64,000 nt of DNA from Agrobacterium tumefaciens (GTDB lineage: Bacteria > Pseudomonadota > Alphaproteobacteria > Rhizobiales > Rhizobiaceae), in contig CP048486.1 in assembly GCA_025560025.1 (NCBI GenBank), positions 1,740,001-1,804,000 on the forward strand. The letters are read 5' to 3'. This document shows, piece after piece, positions 1-8,146 of this stretch; positions within the stretch are counted from its first letter, which is position 1; each line of letters starts with the position of its first letter. Below the pieces are notes generated by a model. The model saw nothing but the letters and a program-made list of their open reading frames with translations. It was not told the DNA's origin and did not search any database. A program made the position numbers and the translations under genes.

Positions 1-1642
1 GACCGGCATAGACGCCATAGGAACCATCGTCTTCAAGGTCCTTGTAGGCGGTGATGAAGATATTGCCGTTTTCGCCAAACCGGCGCGTTGCGGAAAGACC
101 CAGCAGCCGGGATTTCCTCTCATCGAAGGTCTCAAGCTGCGTGTAGGAGAAGTTCAGGCTCGTCTCATCGAAAGCCAGCTGGGTGGAGGCGGATATCTGA
201 TCGAGGGAACGCGGCGCACGGGCGCTGAGCAGGCCTGAGATTTTTCTGTTTTCCGAGGTGTTTGCGGAAACGGATGCGATATCGTGATAGTCACCAAACG
301 TGCGTTGCGAGCGGGCAACGAACTGAACGCCGAGCAATTCCGCCTCGACGCTTGCGGAAAGCTGATAGCCGCTTTCCTCCCGGAAATGGCTGGTTGCGCC
401 GGAAACCGTGCCCAATCCGAAATCGCCGAGCGTAAAGACACCGCCAACCCCGACATTATAAAAATCCTCGCCGCCTTCCGCATGGCCTTCCAGTGTCAGC
501 TTATCTGAAAATCCGTAGCGCACCGTTGCTGACCCCAACAGCCTTTCATCGTAGTCGAAAGACGAGGTGCCGTAGTCGCGCCGGGCAAAGCCGAGTTCGG
601 CGGAAAAATCGATCAGTCCTTTCGCCAACAAGTCCGCCGAGGCGAAAAACGGCGTTTCCGACACCGTCTCGCGACCGAGGGCATCGCGCACCACCAGCCG
701 CGCATTGCCCGCACCGCTGACGACGGGAAGATTGGTGATGGAAAAGGGCCCTTCCGGAACGTCCTGTGATATGCGGCGAATATTGTCGACATAGACATCG
801 ACGGTGGATGGCACCGCCGCGGAGCCGGCAAATGCCGGCATCGGCATCGTGACCATGTCTGGCCGAAGATCGAAATTTCTTCGTATCTGTAGACCACCCA
901 GCCGCGTCGGGCGCGTCCAGGCAAGCCCGCCTGTAATCAGATCGCCTGCCCGATAGGTCGTCAGCGTGTCTTCATCGGAATAGCTCCAGGTGGTGTCGAG
1001 CCGTCTCGTATCAAACTGGTCGAGTTGCGATGTGCTGAGAACCTGAGACGAAGACAATACCCCGAGCGGGCCGAAAACGCGACCTTCCAGCAAGGCGGAA
1101 ACGCCGTTGAAGTCGGCAATATCCGACCATCTTTCGCCACCGGATGATCCGTAAATCGTGTAATTCACCAGACCTCCCCAATTGCTTAGCGCCCTGTCCT
1201 GCACCTCTTCGTCCTCGTTCCGGTCATTTTTGCCGGATGCGTCGATAACCTTGCTGGCCCGCGCCCCGGTCGGGAGCGTGAAATAGACGGACTGACTGCT
1301 CTCGTCGTAACGTGCCGTTACATCGGGCAGTCTGGAAATGTCGACCCAGCCATCACCGCCAACGGCACTGTCAACGGGTGTAATTCCGACATTTCTCAGC
1401 TGGACCGGCTCTATGAAAAGCGTACCGGTGTCGTCTTGACGAAATGTGGCGATCAGTTCTGTCGAAACATCGTTGATGTAGACTTCGAGCTGCAATTGTC
1501 TCGGCTCTTCTGCGGCAAAAGAGGCCTGTGATGCCGCAGGGGGTAAATCCTGCGCCATGGAAAAACTGCTCGATGAAATGATCGTCAAACCTGCAATCGT
1601 CAAAACGGCGAGGCTATCCGCCGGTGACGCGCGCCGTCGCAT
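1..1642 (-). CDS. fimbrial outer-membrane usher (Csu/sigma-type), 3' end outside window
   Basis: The reverse-strand reading frame is open from 1642 to the window edge, about 547 codons, so the C-terminus is missing. The ATG at 1642 opens a signal peptide: three arginines, a hydrophobic stretch, then a cleavage-like S-F-S-M-A before QDLPP. The following residues match an usher N-terminal domain and then a beta-barrel rich in alternating aromatic and polar residues. One example is the stretch with DVYVDN and VPEGPFSITNLPV, typical of FimD/PapC/CsuD proteins. Ushers form the outer-membrane pore through which chaperone-bound pilins are assembled. The start lies 29 bases inside the chaperone gene, so translation is probably coupled. 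A shorter start at 1558 would remove the signal peptide and is less likely. A tip-adhesin gene is expected beyond the left edge but cannot be seen. Confidence 0.85.
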   Translation of the reverse strand, partial: MRRRASPADSLAVLTIAGLTIISSSSFSMAQDLPPAASQASFAAEEPRQLQLEVYINDVSTELIATFRQDDTGTLFIEPVQLRNVGITPVDSAVGGDGWVDISRLPDVTARYDESSQSVYFTLPTGARASKVIDASGKNDRNEDEEVQDRALSNWGGLVNYTIYGSSGGERWSDIADFNGVSALLEGRVFGPLGVLSSSQVLSTSQLDQFDTRRLDTTWSYSDEDTLTTYRAGDLITGGLAWTRPTRLGGLQIRRNFDLRPDMVTMPMPAFAGSAAVPSTVDVYVDNIRRISQDVPEGPFSITNLPVVSGAGNARLVVRDALGRETVSETPFFASADLLAKGLIDFSAELGFARRDYGTSSFDYDERLLGSATVRYGFSDKLTLEGHAEGGEDFYNVGVGGVFTLGDFGLGTVSGATSHFREESGYQLSASVEAELLGVQFVARSQRTFGDYHDIASVSANTSENRKISGLLSARAPRSLDQISASTQLAFDETSLNFSYTQLETFDERKSRLLGLSATRRFGENGNIFITAYKDLEDDGSYGVYAG

Positions 1643-2333
1643 TGACAGGGCCGCCTTCGCTGTCCGCTGAAATCTTCACCGTGCCGCCGGCTCTCTTGCC
1701 ATTCGGTGCCGGAACGACCCAGCTCGTGCCCGACTGGCCGAGCACATAACCCACCAGCCCCTGTTGCTGGGCGACTGGCTGCCCGTTACCACCGAGCAGT
1801 TTGAGATTGGCGATCCGCAGCCGCTTCAGGCCCCTGTTGGAAACCGTTACCCGATAACCATTGGCCTGCGGTGTCACTGACCACGTTGCCTCGGCATCAC
1901 CTGCGGCCGCATTCGAGAAGAAAACGGGTATGGAGTGACGCACGACAAGATTGATGGTGCCGGATGGGGATTTGGTCCTTGACGGCAGTTCATCGACGAT
2001 GACGCGGTAGCTCTCTTCCGCCTTGATCGGCGTTTTCGAGAGTCGGACGATGCGGACAAGGTTTTCCGCCCCCGGCTTCAATTGGGTCATGGGCGGGCTG
2101 GCAACCACATCCTGTGCGGCGGTCAGGACATCCTCTCCGTTTTGCTGGGTCCAGCGGAAAATTCTGACCTGAACGTTGATGGGCGTTTTGGCATCATTCC
2201 ATATTCGAAGACTGGATGCCGCGGTTGGCGCCCTGAGATCCAGGATAACGGGTGAGACCCGCAACGATGTAGCGTATGAAGGTGAAACAGACAGACCGGC
2301 AATAAACGCAGCCGCTAAGGTAAAAAGACGCAT
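1614..2333 (-). CDS. periplasmic pilus assembly chaperone (PapD/CsuC-like)
   Basis: This 239-residue protein has an N-terminal signal peptide ending near SPSYA. A PapD-like immunoglobulin fold follows: SLRVSPVILDL, then a basic strand region with VRIVRLSKTPIKAEESYRVIVDELP, the usual G1-strand neighbourhood. The second domain contains the hydrophobic strand VSNRGLKRLRIANLKL. Such chaperones donate a strand to unfolded pilins in the periplasm and deliver them to the usher. It sits between the pilin and the usher, and overlaps the usher by 29 bases. The length is normal for the family. Confidence 0.9.
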   Translation of the reverse strand: MRLFTLAAAFIAGLSVSPSYATSLRVSPVILDLRAPTAASSLRIWNDAKTPINVQVRIFRWTQQNGEDVLTAAQDVVASPPMTQLKPGAENLVRIVRLSKTPIKAEESYRVIVDELPSRTKSPSGTINLVVRHSIPVFFSNAAAGDAEATWSVTPQANGYRVTVSNRGLKRLRIANLKLLGGNGQPVAQQQGLVGYVLGQSGTSWVVPAPNGKRAGGTVKISADSEGGPVNATARVTGG

Positions 2334-2354
2334 GCGCGATCCTCCCTCTGGCGA

Positions 2355-2855
2355 TCAATAGGTAAGCGTGGCCCTCACGGTGTCCGTATAGACGCCCGGC
2401 ACGGGTGTCGTCTGGGCCGGCACCCGCCCATAAACGGTAAATGTCTGTGCCGCGCCCGTTCCCGTTCCCGTCTGCCTGTCCGTGCCGATGGTATTTCCCC
2501 ACAGCTGCGTGTGCCCGGAATCCCGGTAAAGCGAATAGGAAACGGTTGCGCCGCTCGGGCCGGTCATCAAACGGCTTGCAACCGTCGCGCCGGTTCCCGC
2601 GCCGGCGCTCAGCCCCAGCGAGTATGGTGTGCTTGACGTGCATTGAACGACAATCTGGCTGGTGGCATCCACGTTACCCGTGATGAAGCCACTATTGCCG
2701 AAATTGAGCAAACCGGCGGAGTTGATCTGGCATGCCGCCTGAATGGTTATCTGTACGGTAAAGTCTGCCGTCGTGGATGTCTGCGCGAGGCTTGACGCTG
2801 GCGCGGAGATCAGTGCTGCAAGCAATGCGATATGGCGTGATTTCACGAACCTCAT
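2355..2855 (-). CDS. spore-coat-U domain pilin subunit (CsuA/B-like)
   Basis: The protein has 166 residues from the ATG at 2855, which follows a GGGGAGAG ribosome-binding site. An upstream in-frame ATG at 2906 has no such site and would spoil the signal peptide. The signal peptide ends near ASSLAQ. The mature part begins TSTTADFTVQITIQAACQI and ends with VPGVYTDTVRATLTY, the paired-strand pattern of SCPU-domain pilins of archaic chaperone-usher systems. Two cysteines (in QAACQI and VVQCTS) are spaced as in the conserved pilin disulfide. It is the first gene of the visible operon, so it is probably the major or an accessory subunit. Confidence 0.85.
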   Translation of the reverse strand: MRFVKSRHIALLAALISAPASSLAQTSTTADFTVQITIQAACQINSAGLLNFGNSGFITGNVDATSQIVVQCTSSTPYSLGLSAGAGTGATVASRLMTGPSGATVSYSLYRDSGHTQLWGNTIGTDRQTGTGTGAAQTFTVYGRVPAQTTPVPGVYTDTVRATLTY

Positions 2856-3328
2856 GCTCTCTCCCCATGCTGTCGCACCGTTGAATTCGCTGGCGGTACG
2901 CAACAAATTATCACCCGAATAGCGAGTAATAAGAATATGCTAATGTTCGCTTCGATTGAGTTAATAAATCCTTAACGCAGCGGCCTGAAAAACTACCGGG
3001 CGAAATGCAATAGGAAGCACAACCTGATGTGGTTTGGCTGAAAGTCCGGGTATTTATAAAAATTATTATAAATCAAAATCTTGATTGCAGTTTGCAGGCG
3101 CAGGCCTTTTGCAAGGGGAAAGCGGGCTCTTTGGGGAGCGGGCCAAACGCTTGGCTACTCCGTGTTGTTTGGAGCAAGTGATTCGGTATCCTGTGCGCGG
3201 ATGCGCCTGACCACATCGATTGCGATCAGAAGGATGTGGGAGGCCATGTTAATCCACCCGCTATCGTGTAAATCAACAATGGCGAGAGAATTGGGCGAAA
3301 CCAGATATGTCGCCCAGGCATCGGGGGG
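2856..3328. other. divergent intergenic region, fimbrial operon / LacI gene
   Basis: This 473-base AT-rich stretch separates the minus-strand fimbrial operon from the plus-strand LacI gene. On the minus strand a GATAAT hexamer (2908-2913 on the plus strand as attatc) is a possible -10 element for the pilin gene, but no clear -35 partner is visible. An inverted repeat at 3071-3086 is listed separately. Short ORFs here are on both strands and have no family-like features. Confidence 0.5.
3071..3086. promoter_or_regulatory. inverted repeat AATCAA-N4-TTGATT, possible operator
   Basis: There are perfect 6-base arms around a 4-base spacer in an AT-rich context, upstream of the LacI-type gene. The TTGAT half-site also occurs in the palindrome at 4345-4354 ahead of the hydroxylase gene. 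That would fit one regulator acting on both, but the match is short and may be chance. Confidence 0.25.
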
Positions 3329-4339
3329 ATGGCGAAGGTGGGCAAGGCGAACTACAGGGACATTGCACGTCTTGCCGGGGTGGGGACCGCAACTGTGGAG
3401 CGGGTTCTGAACGGAAGGGGTGGCGTTCGGCCCGAACTGGTCGAGAAAGTCGTCATCGCTGCACGCAACCTTGATTACCCACGCACGCTGCCGGATGCGC
3501 ATCGCGGGCTGCTGCGCATAGACGTCTTGATGGTTCGCCCCGAAACGACATTTTATCGGCGGCTTTCCAAAGCCTTTGAGAGGATTGCCCAGACGCTTGA
3601 TCCTCTCCTTATCGTTCAGCGCAGCTTTGTTGAGGAAATGAAGCCCGAGGAGATTGCGAAGCGTATCCTGTCGACGGATGTAGCGCGCGCCGGCCTGATC
3701 CTGGCGGTTCCCAGCAGCCCTTTGGTTGGCGCAGCGGTGGAGGCGGTTATGAAGCGGGGTCTTCCGGTCGTCCATGTGGTCACCCGTGCCTCCGAGGATC
3801 GGGGAGATTTCGTCGGTATCGACAACTATGCCGCCGGGCGGACGGCGGCACATTTCATCGCCCGGATGAGCCGCAGGCAAGGCCCGATCGTTGCGCTGTG
3901 CCATCCCATCTACCAGGTGCACCGCGAACGCATTCGCGGTTTCTCCGATTATTTTCTCGAACACCCTGGCCCTGTCGCCTTTAAATGGCTTGGTTTTACG
4001 CGTGACGACGAACTCTACAGCGCAGAATATCTAAGTTCGGCGCTCGAAATCTATCCGGATCTTGTCGGCCTTTATAATGCAGGCGGCGCGAATTCCGCCC
4101 TGATCGACGTCCTGCGCCGTCAGCGTCCCGCGCGAGACCTGATGTTCGTCGGGCATGAGTTGACGGACTATACGCGGGCGGCCCTGCGTGATGGCTTCAT
4201 GGACGTGGTGCTGGATCAGGCGCCCGAGGCGCAGGCCCAGCGGGCGCTCGATCTTGTCCTGCGTCGTCTTGGACTGACCACCATCGAACCGGATTCAGCT
4301 CCCATACGCTTCATCACCATTACCCCTGAAGGGCTTTGA
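3329..4339 (+). CDS. LacI-family transcriptional regulator
   Basis: This 336-residue protein carries an N-terminal helix-turn-helix (YRDIARLAGVGTATVERVLNG, residues about 9-29) and hinge. A periplasmic-binding-protein-like sensor domain follows, with typical segments such as VGIDNYAAGRTAAHFIARM and LVGLYNAGGANSALIDVL. The ATG follows a GGGGGG ribosome-binding site. It is co-directional with, and about 170 bases ahead of, a MocD/MocE/MocF-like gene set, so it is probably the local repressor. Its ligand is probably the transported sugar-like compound, which is inference. The end of the gene runs into a palindrome that could be its operator. Confidence 0.9.
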   Translation: MAKVGKANYRDIARLAGVGTATVERVLNGRGGVRPELVEKVVIAARNLDYPRTLPDAHRGLLRIDVLMVRPETTFYRRLSKAFERIAQTLDPLLIVQRSFVEEMKPEEIAKRILSTDVARAGLILAVPSSPLVGAAVEAVMKRGLPVVHVVTRASEDRGDFVGIDNYAAGRTAAHFIARMSRRQGPIVALCHPIYQVHRERIRGFSDYFLEHPGPVAFKWLGFTRDDELYSAEYLSSALEIYPDLVGLYNAGGANSALIDVLRRQRPARDLMFVGHELTDYTRAALRDGFMDVVLDQAPEAQAQRALDLVLRRLGLTTIEPDSAPIRFITITPEGL

Positions 4340-4354
4340 TCTGATTTGATCAAA
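4335..4354. promoter_or_regulatory. palindrome TTTGATCAAA with adjacent TTTGATC half-site
   Basis: TTTGATCAAA (4345-4354) is a perfect 10-base palindrome with a further TTTGATC at 4335-4341. It lies just after the LacI gene stop and about 160 bases before the hydroxylase start. LacI-family operators are usually palindromes of this kind. Assignment to the neighbouring regulator is inference. Confidence 0.35.
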
Positions 4355-4510
4355 CCATGCTTCGCCGCCCGTCTCACCTCCTGATAGATTTTTGTCATGG
4401 AGGAGGCGGAGTTCCGGGGAAACCCGATCTGATCACCGTGCCGAATGCGCGCTCCTCCCATCGTGACATCACGCGGCCGCAGACAGATGCGATCCGCCGG
4501 GAGGAGAGCT

Positions 4511-5545
4511 ATGGACGATCTAAAATATGGAACGCGAAACAAGCGCGGCGACTGGGCTCCCAACGAGCCGATTGAAACGGCGCCGCTTTTTGCCTTTCCG
4601 CCAAAGCTGGTTGCGCTGCTGAAATGGCTGCCCCATTATTTTTTCCCATGGAACGCGATCTTTGCGGCGTCTGCCGTCGCCTATTGGGCCTGGGTCATTC
4701 CGCCGATGGAGACCATGCAGGTTTTCGGGATCGGCTGGATTGCCTGGCTTTACGCCGTCAACGCGATCTGCGTCCTGCTTTTCTACGGCGCTTTCGAGCT
4801 TCACCTCTATGTTCTGAAGCGGCAGGAAAACCGCTTCAAATATAACGGCAAGTTCCCGGCCGATAACAAGAGCAATGCCTTCTGGTTCGAAAGCCAGAAC
4901 CTCGACAATATTTTGCGCACCTTCCTGTCGGGTGTCACCATCTGGACCGCCATAGAGGTTGTCATGCTGTGGGCCTATGCCAATGGTTATGCGCCGTGGC
5001 TGAGCTTTACGGAGAACCCCTGGACACTCGCCGTTGTCGCACTCGTGGTCCCGATCATTCACGAGTTCCATTTCTTCTGCATTCACCGGCTCATTCACAC
5101 GCCGCTTCTTTATAAATGGGTGCATTCCGTTCACCACAATTCGGTGAATCCGTCGCCGTGGTCGTCGCTGTCGATGCACCCCATCGAGCACCTTCTCTAT
5201 TTCGGGACCGCCTTCTATCACCTGATCGTGCCGTCAAACCCCATCCTGATGCTGTATCAGCTCCATTATGCGGGTTTCGGCGCCATTCCCGGCCATGTCG
5301 GCTTCGACAAGGTGGAAGTCGGGGAGAACGGGCTGGTCGATAGCCATGCCTATGCACATTACCTGCACCACAAATATTTCGAGGTGAATTACGGCGATGC
5401 GCTGATCCCGCTCGATCGCTGGTTCGGCACCTGGCACGACGGCTCTCCCGAGGGCGAGGCGCGGATGCAGGAGCGTTATCGCAAACGGAAGGAAAAAAAC
5501 GCAGCCCGCAAGGCGCGCAACACAATCGGGGAGGCAGCCGAATGA
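4511..5545 (+). CDS. fatty acid hydroxylase/sterol desaturase family protein, MocD-like
   Basis: This 344-residue integral membrane protein has the di-iron histidine clusters of the superfamily: HEFHFFCIHRLIH (184-196), HSVHH (205-209), HPIEH (223-227) and HYLHH (283-287). Several hydrophobic segments precede them. The start at 4511 follows GGGAGGAGAG; an upstream ATG at 4445 lacks this. The gene overlaps the next one, a Rieske ferredoxin, by four bases (ATGA), and a ferredoxin reductase follows. Together they form a plausible oxygenase electron chain. MocD of the rhizobial rhizopine pathway belongs to this family and pairs with MocE and MocF in the same way. A hydroxylation or O-demethylation of a cyclitol-like substrate is therefore possible, but the substrate is inferred. 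Confidence 0.8.
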   Translation: MDDLKYGTRNKRGDWAPNEPIETAPLFAFPPKLVALLKWLPHYFFPWNAIFAASAVAYWAWVIPPMETMQVFGIGWIAWLYAVNAICVLLFYGAFELHLYVLKRQENRFKYNGKFPADNKSNAFWFESQNLDNILRTFLSGVTIWTAIEVVMLWAYANGYAPWLSFTENPWTLAVVALVVPIIHEFHFFCIHRLIHTPLLYKWVHSVHHNSVNPSPWSSLSMHPIEHLLYFGTAFYHLIVPSNPILMLYQLHYAGFGAIPGHVGFDKVEVGENGLVDSHAYAHYLHHKYFEVNYGDALIPLDRWFGTWHDGSPEGEARMQERYRKRKEKNAARKARNTIGEAAE

Positions 5546-5865
5546 GCAATCTGTTGACCTGGGTTTCGGCCTGCAAACTTGACGATATCGAACAGGAAGG
5601 AGCCATCCGCTTCGATCACGGCGGTCGCACCTACGCGATCTACCGCGGCCCGGACGATAGCGTTTATTGCACCGCCGGCCTTTGCACCCACGAGGCGATC
5701 CATCTTGCAGACGGGCTCGTCATGGATTTCGAGGTGGAATGTCCCAAGCATTCCGGCGCCTTCGACTATCGCACCGGCGAGGCCCTCAGGCTTCCCGCCT
5801 GCGAAAACCTGAAAACCTATCCGACGGAAGTGGTCGATGGGGAAGTCCGCATAACCATCGGATAG
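5542..5865 (+). CDS. mocE: Rieske-type 2Fe-2S ferredoxin, MocE family
   Basis: The 107-residue protein has the two Rieske ligand pairs CTH (Cys48, His50) and CPKH (Cys67, His70), followed by SGAFDYRTGEAL. These are the hallmarks of small Rieske ferredoxins. It probably passes electrons from the FAD reductase encoded at 6941-8146 to the membrane hydroxylase encoded immediately upstream. The ATGA overlap with the hydroxylase gene suggests coupled translation and equal stoichiometry. The size fits stand-alone ferredoxins, not dioxygenase alpha subunits. Confidence 0.88.
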   Translation: MSNLLTWVSACKLDDIEQEGAIRFDHGGRTYAIYRGPDDSVYCTAGLCTHEAIHLADGLVMDFEVECPKHSGAFDYRTGEALRLPACENLKTYPTEVVDGEVRITIG

Positions 5866-5937
5866 GCGATATCAAGCGGGCGTCTCGTGCCCCCGGAATG
5901 CGATCGGGCGGCCCGGCGCCTATTGGGAGGATGACAT

Positions 5938-6882
5938 ATGAGATCAATCTGTACGGTCGCCGTTCTGGCGGCTCTCATGGCAGGTGGGGCATCGGCCGAA
6001 ACGATCGGTGTTTCGATGCAAAGCTTCGACAACAACTTTCAGACGCTTCTGCGGGAGGGGCTTAGCGCAAGAGCGTCCAAAATGGATGGCGTCAAACTGC
6101 AGGTCGAGGATGCGCAGACGGATGTCTCCAAACAGCGCAGCCAGGTGGACAATTTCATCGCTTCCAAGGTGGACGCGATCATCGTGACCTTGACGGATAC
6201 GTCCGCCGCACCCGGTATAAGCGAAGCAGCGCAGAAGGCCGGCATCCCGCTCGTCTATCTTAATATCGCACCCGAAAATATCGGTCGGCTACCGGAAAAG
6301 CAGGCCTATGTCGGCTCGAAGGAGACCGATGCGGGAAGGCTCGGCGCCGAGGCGGCCTGTGATCTCTTGAAAAAGAAGAACAAGGCAGGTGATGCGCAGG
6401 CCTTTATTTTGATGGGTGATCTGGCGCATCAGGCCTCGCGCGATCGCACCTCGTCGGTCAAGGAAACGCTGGCGGCGGGTGATTGCAAGGGAGCAACCAT
6501 CGCCGACGAGCAGTCCGCGGCCTGGACGCGAACGAATGCCATGGACCTGACGACAAACTGGATTACCGCCGGACGGCCGATCGATGTGGTTTTCGCCAAT
6601 AATGATGAAATGGCAATCGGTGCAATCCAGGCCTTCAAGGCGGCGGGCGTGCCGATGGATGATGTGATCGTCGTCGGCATCGATGCCACGCAGGATGCTC
6701 TTGCCGCAATGGCGGCGGGTGATCTGGACGTGACCGTATTCCAGAACGCCGGCGGACAGTCGGCGAGCGCAGTCGACGCCGCCATTGGGCTGGCCCGTGC
6801 AAAGAGCGTCGACAAGGAGGTCTGGGTGCCGTTTGAACTGGTGACGCCAGGCAACATGGGCGAGTACAGCCGAAAGAACTGA
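5938..6882 (+). CDS. ribose-type (MocB/RbsB-like) sugar ABC substrate-binding protein
   Basis: This is a 314-residue periplasmic protein with a signal peptide cleaved near GGASAE. The fold pattern is that of the RbsB/MocB group: IGVSMQSFDNNFQTLLREGL at the N-terminus, VDAIIVTLTDTSAAPGISEA, and VFANNDEMAIGAIQAFKAAG in the second lobe. The ATG follows GGGAGGATG. It lies inside the oxygenase gene set, between the ferredoxin and the reductase. No permease or ATPase gene is next to it. The only ribose-type ATPase/permease pair in the window is at 57715-60184, some 50 kb away. It may share a transporter, or the partner genes may be elsewhere. Confidence 0.88.
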   Translation: MRSICTVAVLAALMAGGASAETIGVSMQSFDNNFQTLLREGLSARASKMDGVKLQVEDAQTDVSKQRSQVDNFIASKVDAIIVTLTDTSAAPGISEAAQKAGIPLVYLNIAPENIGRLPEKQAYVGSKETDAGRLGAEAACDLLKKKNKAGDAQAFILMGDLAHQASRDRTSSVKETLAAGDCKGATIADEQSAAWTRTNAMDLTTNWITAGRPIDVVFANNDEMAIGAIQAFKAAGVPMDDVIVVGIDATQDALAAMAAGDLDVTVFQNAGGQSASAVDAAIGLARAKSVDKEVWVPFELVTPGNMGEYSRKN

Positions 6883-6940
6883 TCCTCCCGGCCGGCGCCT
6901 CGATCCCGAGGTGCCGGTCCATCTCAACACGGAGAGAATT

Positions 6941-8146
6941 ATGGACCGTATCGTCATTGTCGGTGCCGGCGAATGCGGCACCCGGGCGGCATTTGCGTTG
7001 CGCGAGGCGGGTTACTCCGGTTCCGTCACGCTGGTCGGGGCCGAACCGCATCTGCCCTATGAGCGCCCGCCGCTTTCCAAACCGCTCAACGGTGCGGTGC
7101 ACATGCAACAGATCTGCGCGCCCGAGGCGTTCGAGGCCGCTCGAATTTGCTATCTGCAGGGCGTCACGGCGCAGCGTATCGACGCAAATATGCGAACCGT
7201 AGCGCTAGGCGATGGCCGGGTGCTGGACTATGACAGGCTGCTTCTGGCAACGGGAGCGAGCCCCAGAAAGCTGACATGTCCGGGTGCGGAGCAGGCTCTG
7301 GACTTCCGGACCTATGCGGATGCGGCAGCGATATTCTCCCGCGCCGAAGCTGATAGTCGCGTCGCCATTATCGGCGGCGGTCTGATCGGCATGGAGCTTG
7401 CGGCAGTGCTGCGCAGCAAGGGTGTCGCCGTCAGCATTGTCGAGGCCGCGCCAAAGCCGCTCGGACGCGCCGTTCCGTCGCATTTTGCGGCAAAGATACA
7501 TGCACGGCATATTGACGAAGGGGTGCAGTTTTACCTGGGGCAGGGCGTTGCCGAGATCGCGCCTGACGCCATTGTGCTCATGGACGGCGGCCGGGTGCCC
7601 GCAAATCTCGTCGTTTCGGCAATCGGCGTCCTGCCTGAAACAGGATTGGCCGAAACGGCCGGTCTGGCGGTGGGTAACGGCATTCTGACCGATCGCCACC
7701 TGCGGACCAGCGATCCGCATATATTCGCGGCGGGCGATTGCGCGGCTGTATCCCAGCCCGGTGGGGGCCATATCCGTTTCGAAAGCTGGCGCAATGCCCG
7801 CAACCAGGCGGAAACGGCCGCCCGCAACGCTCTCGGCGCCGCCGAGGTTTTTGCCGCTATTCCATGGTTCTGGTCGGATCAATATGATCTCGGCCTGCAG
7901 GTTGCCGGGTTGCCGCAGCCGGATCACTACAGCGTCATTCGCCCGCTCGCAGGCGGGGAGCTGGCGTTTTTTCTGGATGACGGAAGGCTCGTGGCCGCCG
8001 CCGGTCTTGGAACAGGAAACGCGGTTGCGAAAGACATCAAGCTCGCCGAAATGCTGATCGCTGCGGGCATCAGCCCCGATCCATCGGTGCTGGCCGACCC
8101 GATGGTAAACCTCAAGGCACTTCTGAAAAGCGCGCGGGCAGCCTGA
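6941..8146 (+). CDS. FAD-dependent ferredoxin reductase, MocF-like
   Basis: This 401-residue protein has an FAD-binding motif GAGECGTRAAFALR near residue 8 and a second dinucleotide motif IIGGGLIGMELAAVL near residue 144. It also has the late FAD motif IFAAGDCAA, as in putidaredoxin- and rhodocoxin-reductase-type enzymes. It would reduce the Rieske ferredoxin at 5542-5865 using NAD(P)H. The ATG at 6941 follows GGAGAG; an upstream ATG at 6911 does not have a site. The stop overlaps the next gene's ATG (TGATG), showing an operon. Similarity of gene set and order supports a MocF-like role. Confidence 0.85.
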   Translation: MDRIVIVGAGECGTRAAFALREAGYSGSVTLVGAEPHLPYERPPLSKPLNGAVHMQQICAPEAFEAARICYLQGVTAQRIDANMRTVALGDGRVLDYDRLLLATGASPRKLTCPGAEQALDFRTYADAAAIFSRAEADSRVAIIGGGLIGMELAAVLRSKGVAVSIVEAAPKPLGRAVPSHFAAKIHARHIDEGVQFYLGQGVAEIAPDAIVLMDGGRVPANLVVSAIGVLPETGLAETAGLAVGNGILTDRHLRTSDPHIFAAGDCAAVSQPGGGHIRFESWRNARNQAETAARNALGAAEVFAAIPWFWSDQYDLGLQVAGLPQPDHYSVIRPLAGGELAFFLDDGRLVAAAGLGTGNAVAKDIKLAEMLIAAGISPDPSVLADPMVNLKALLKSARAA

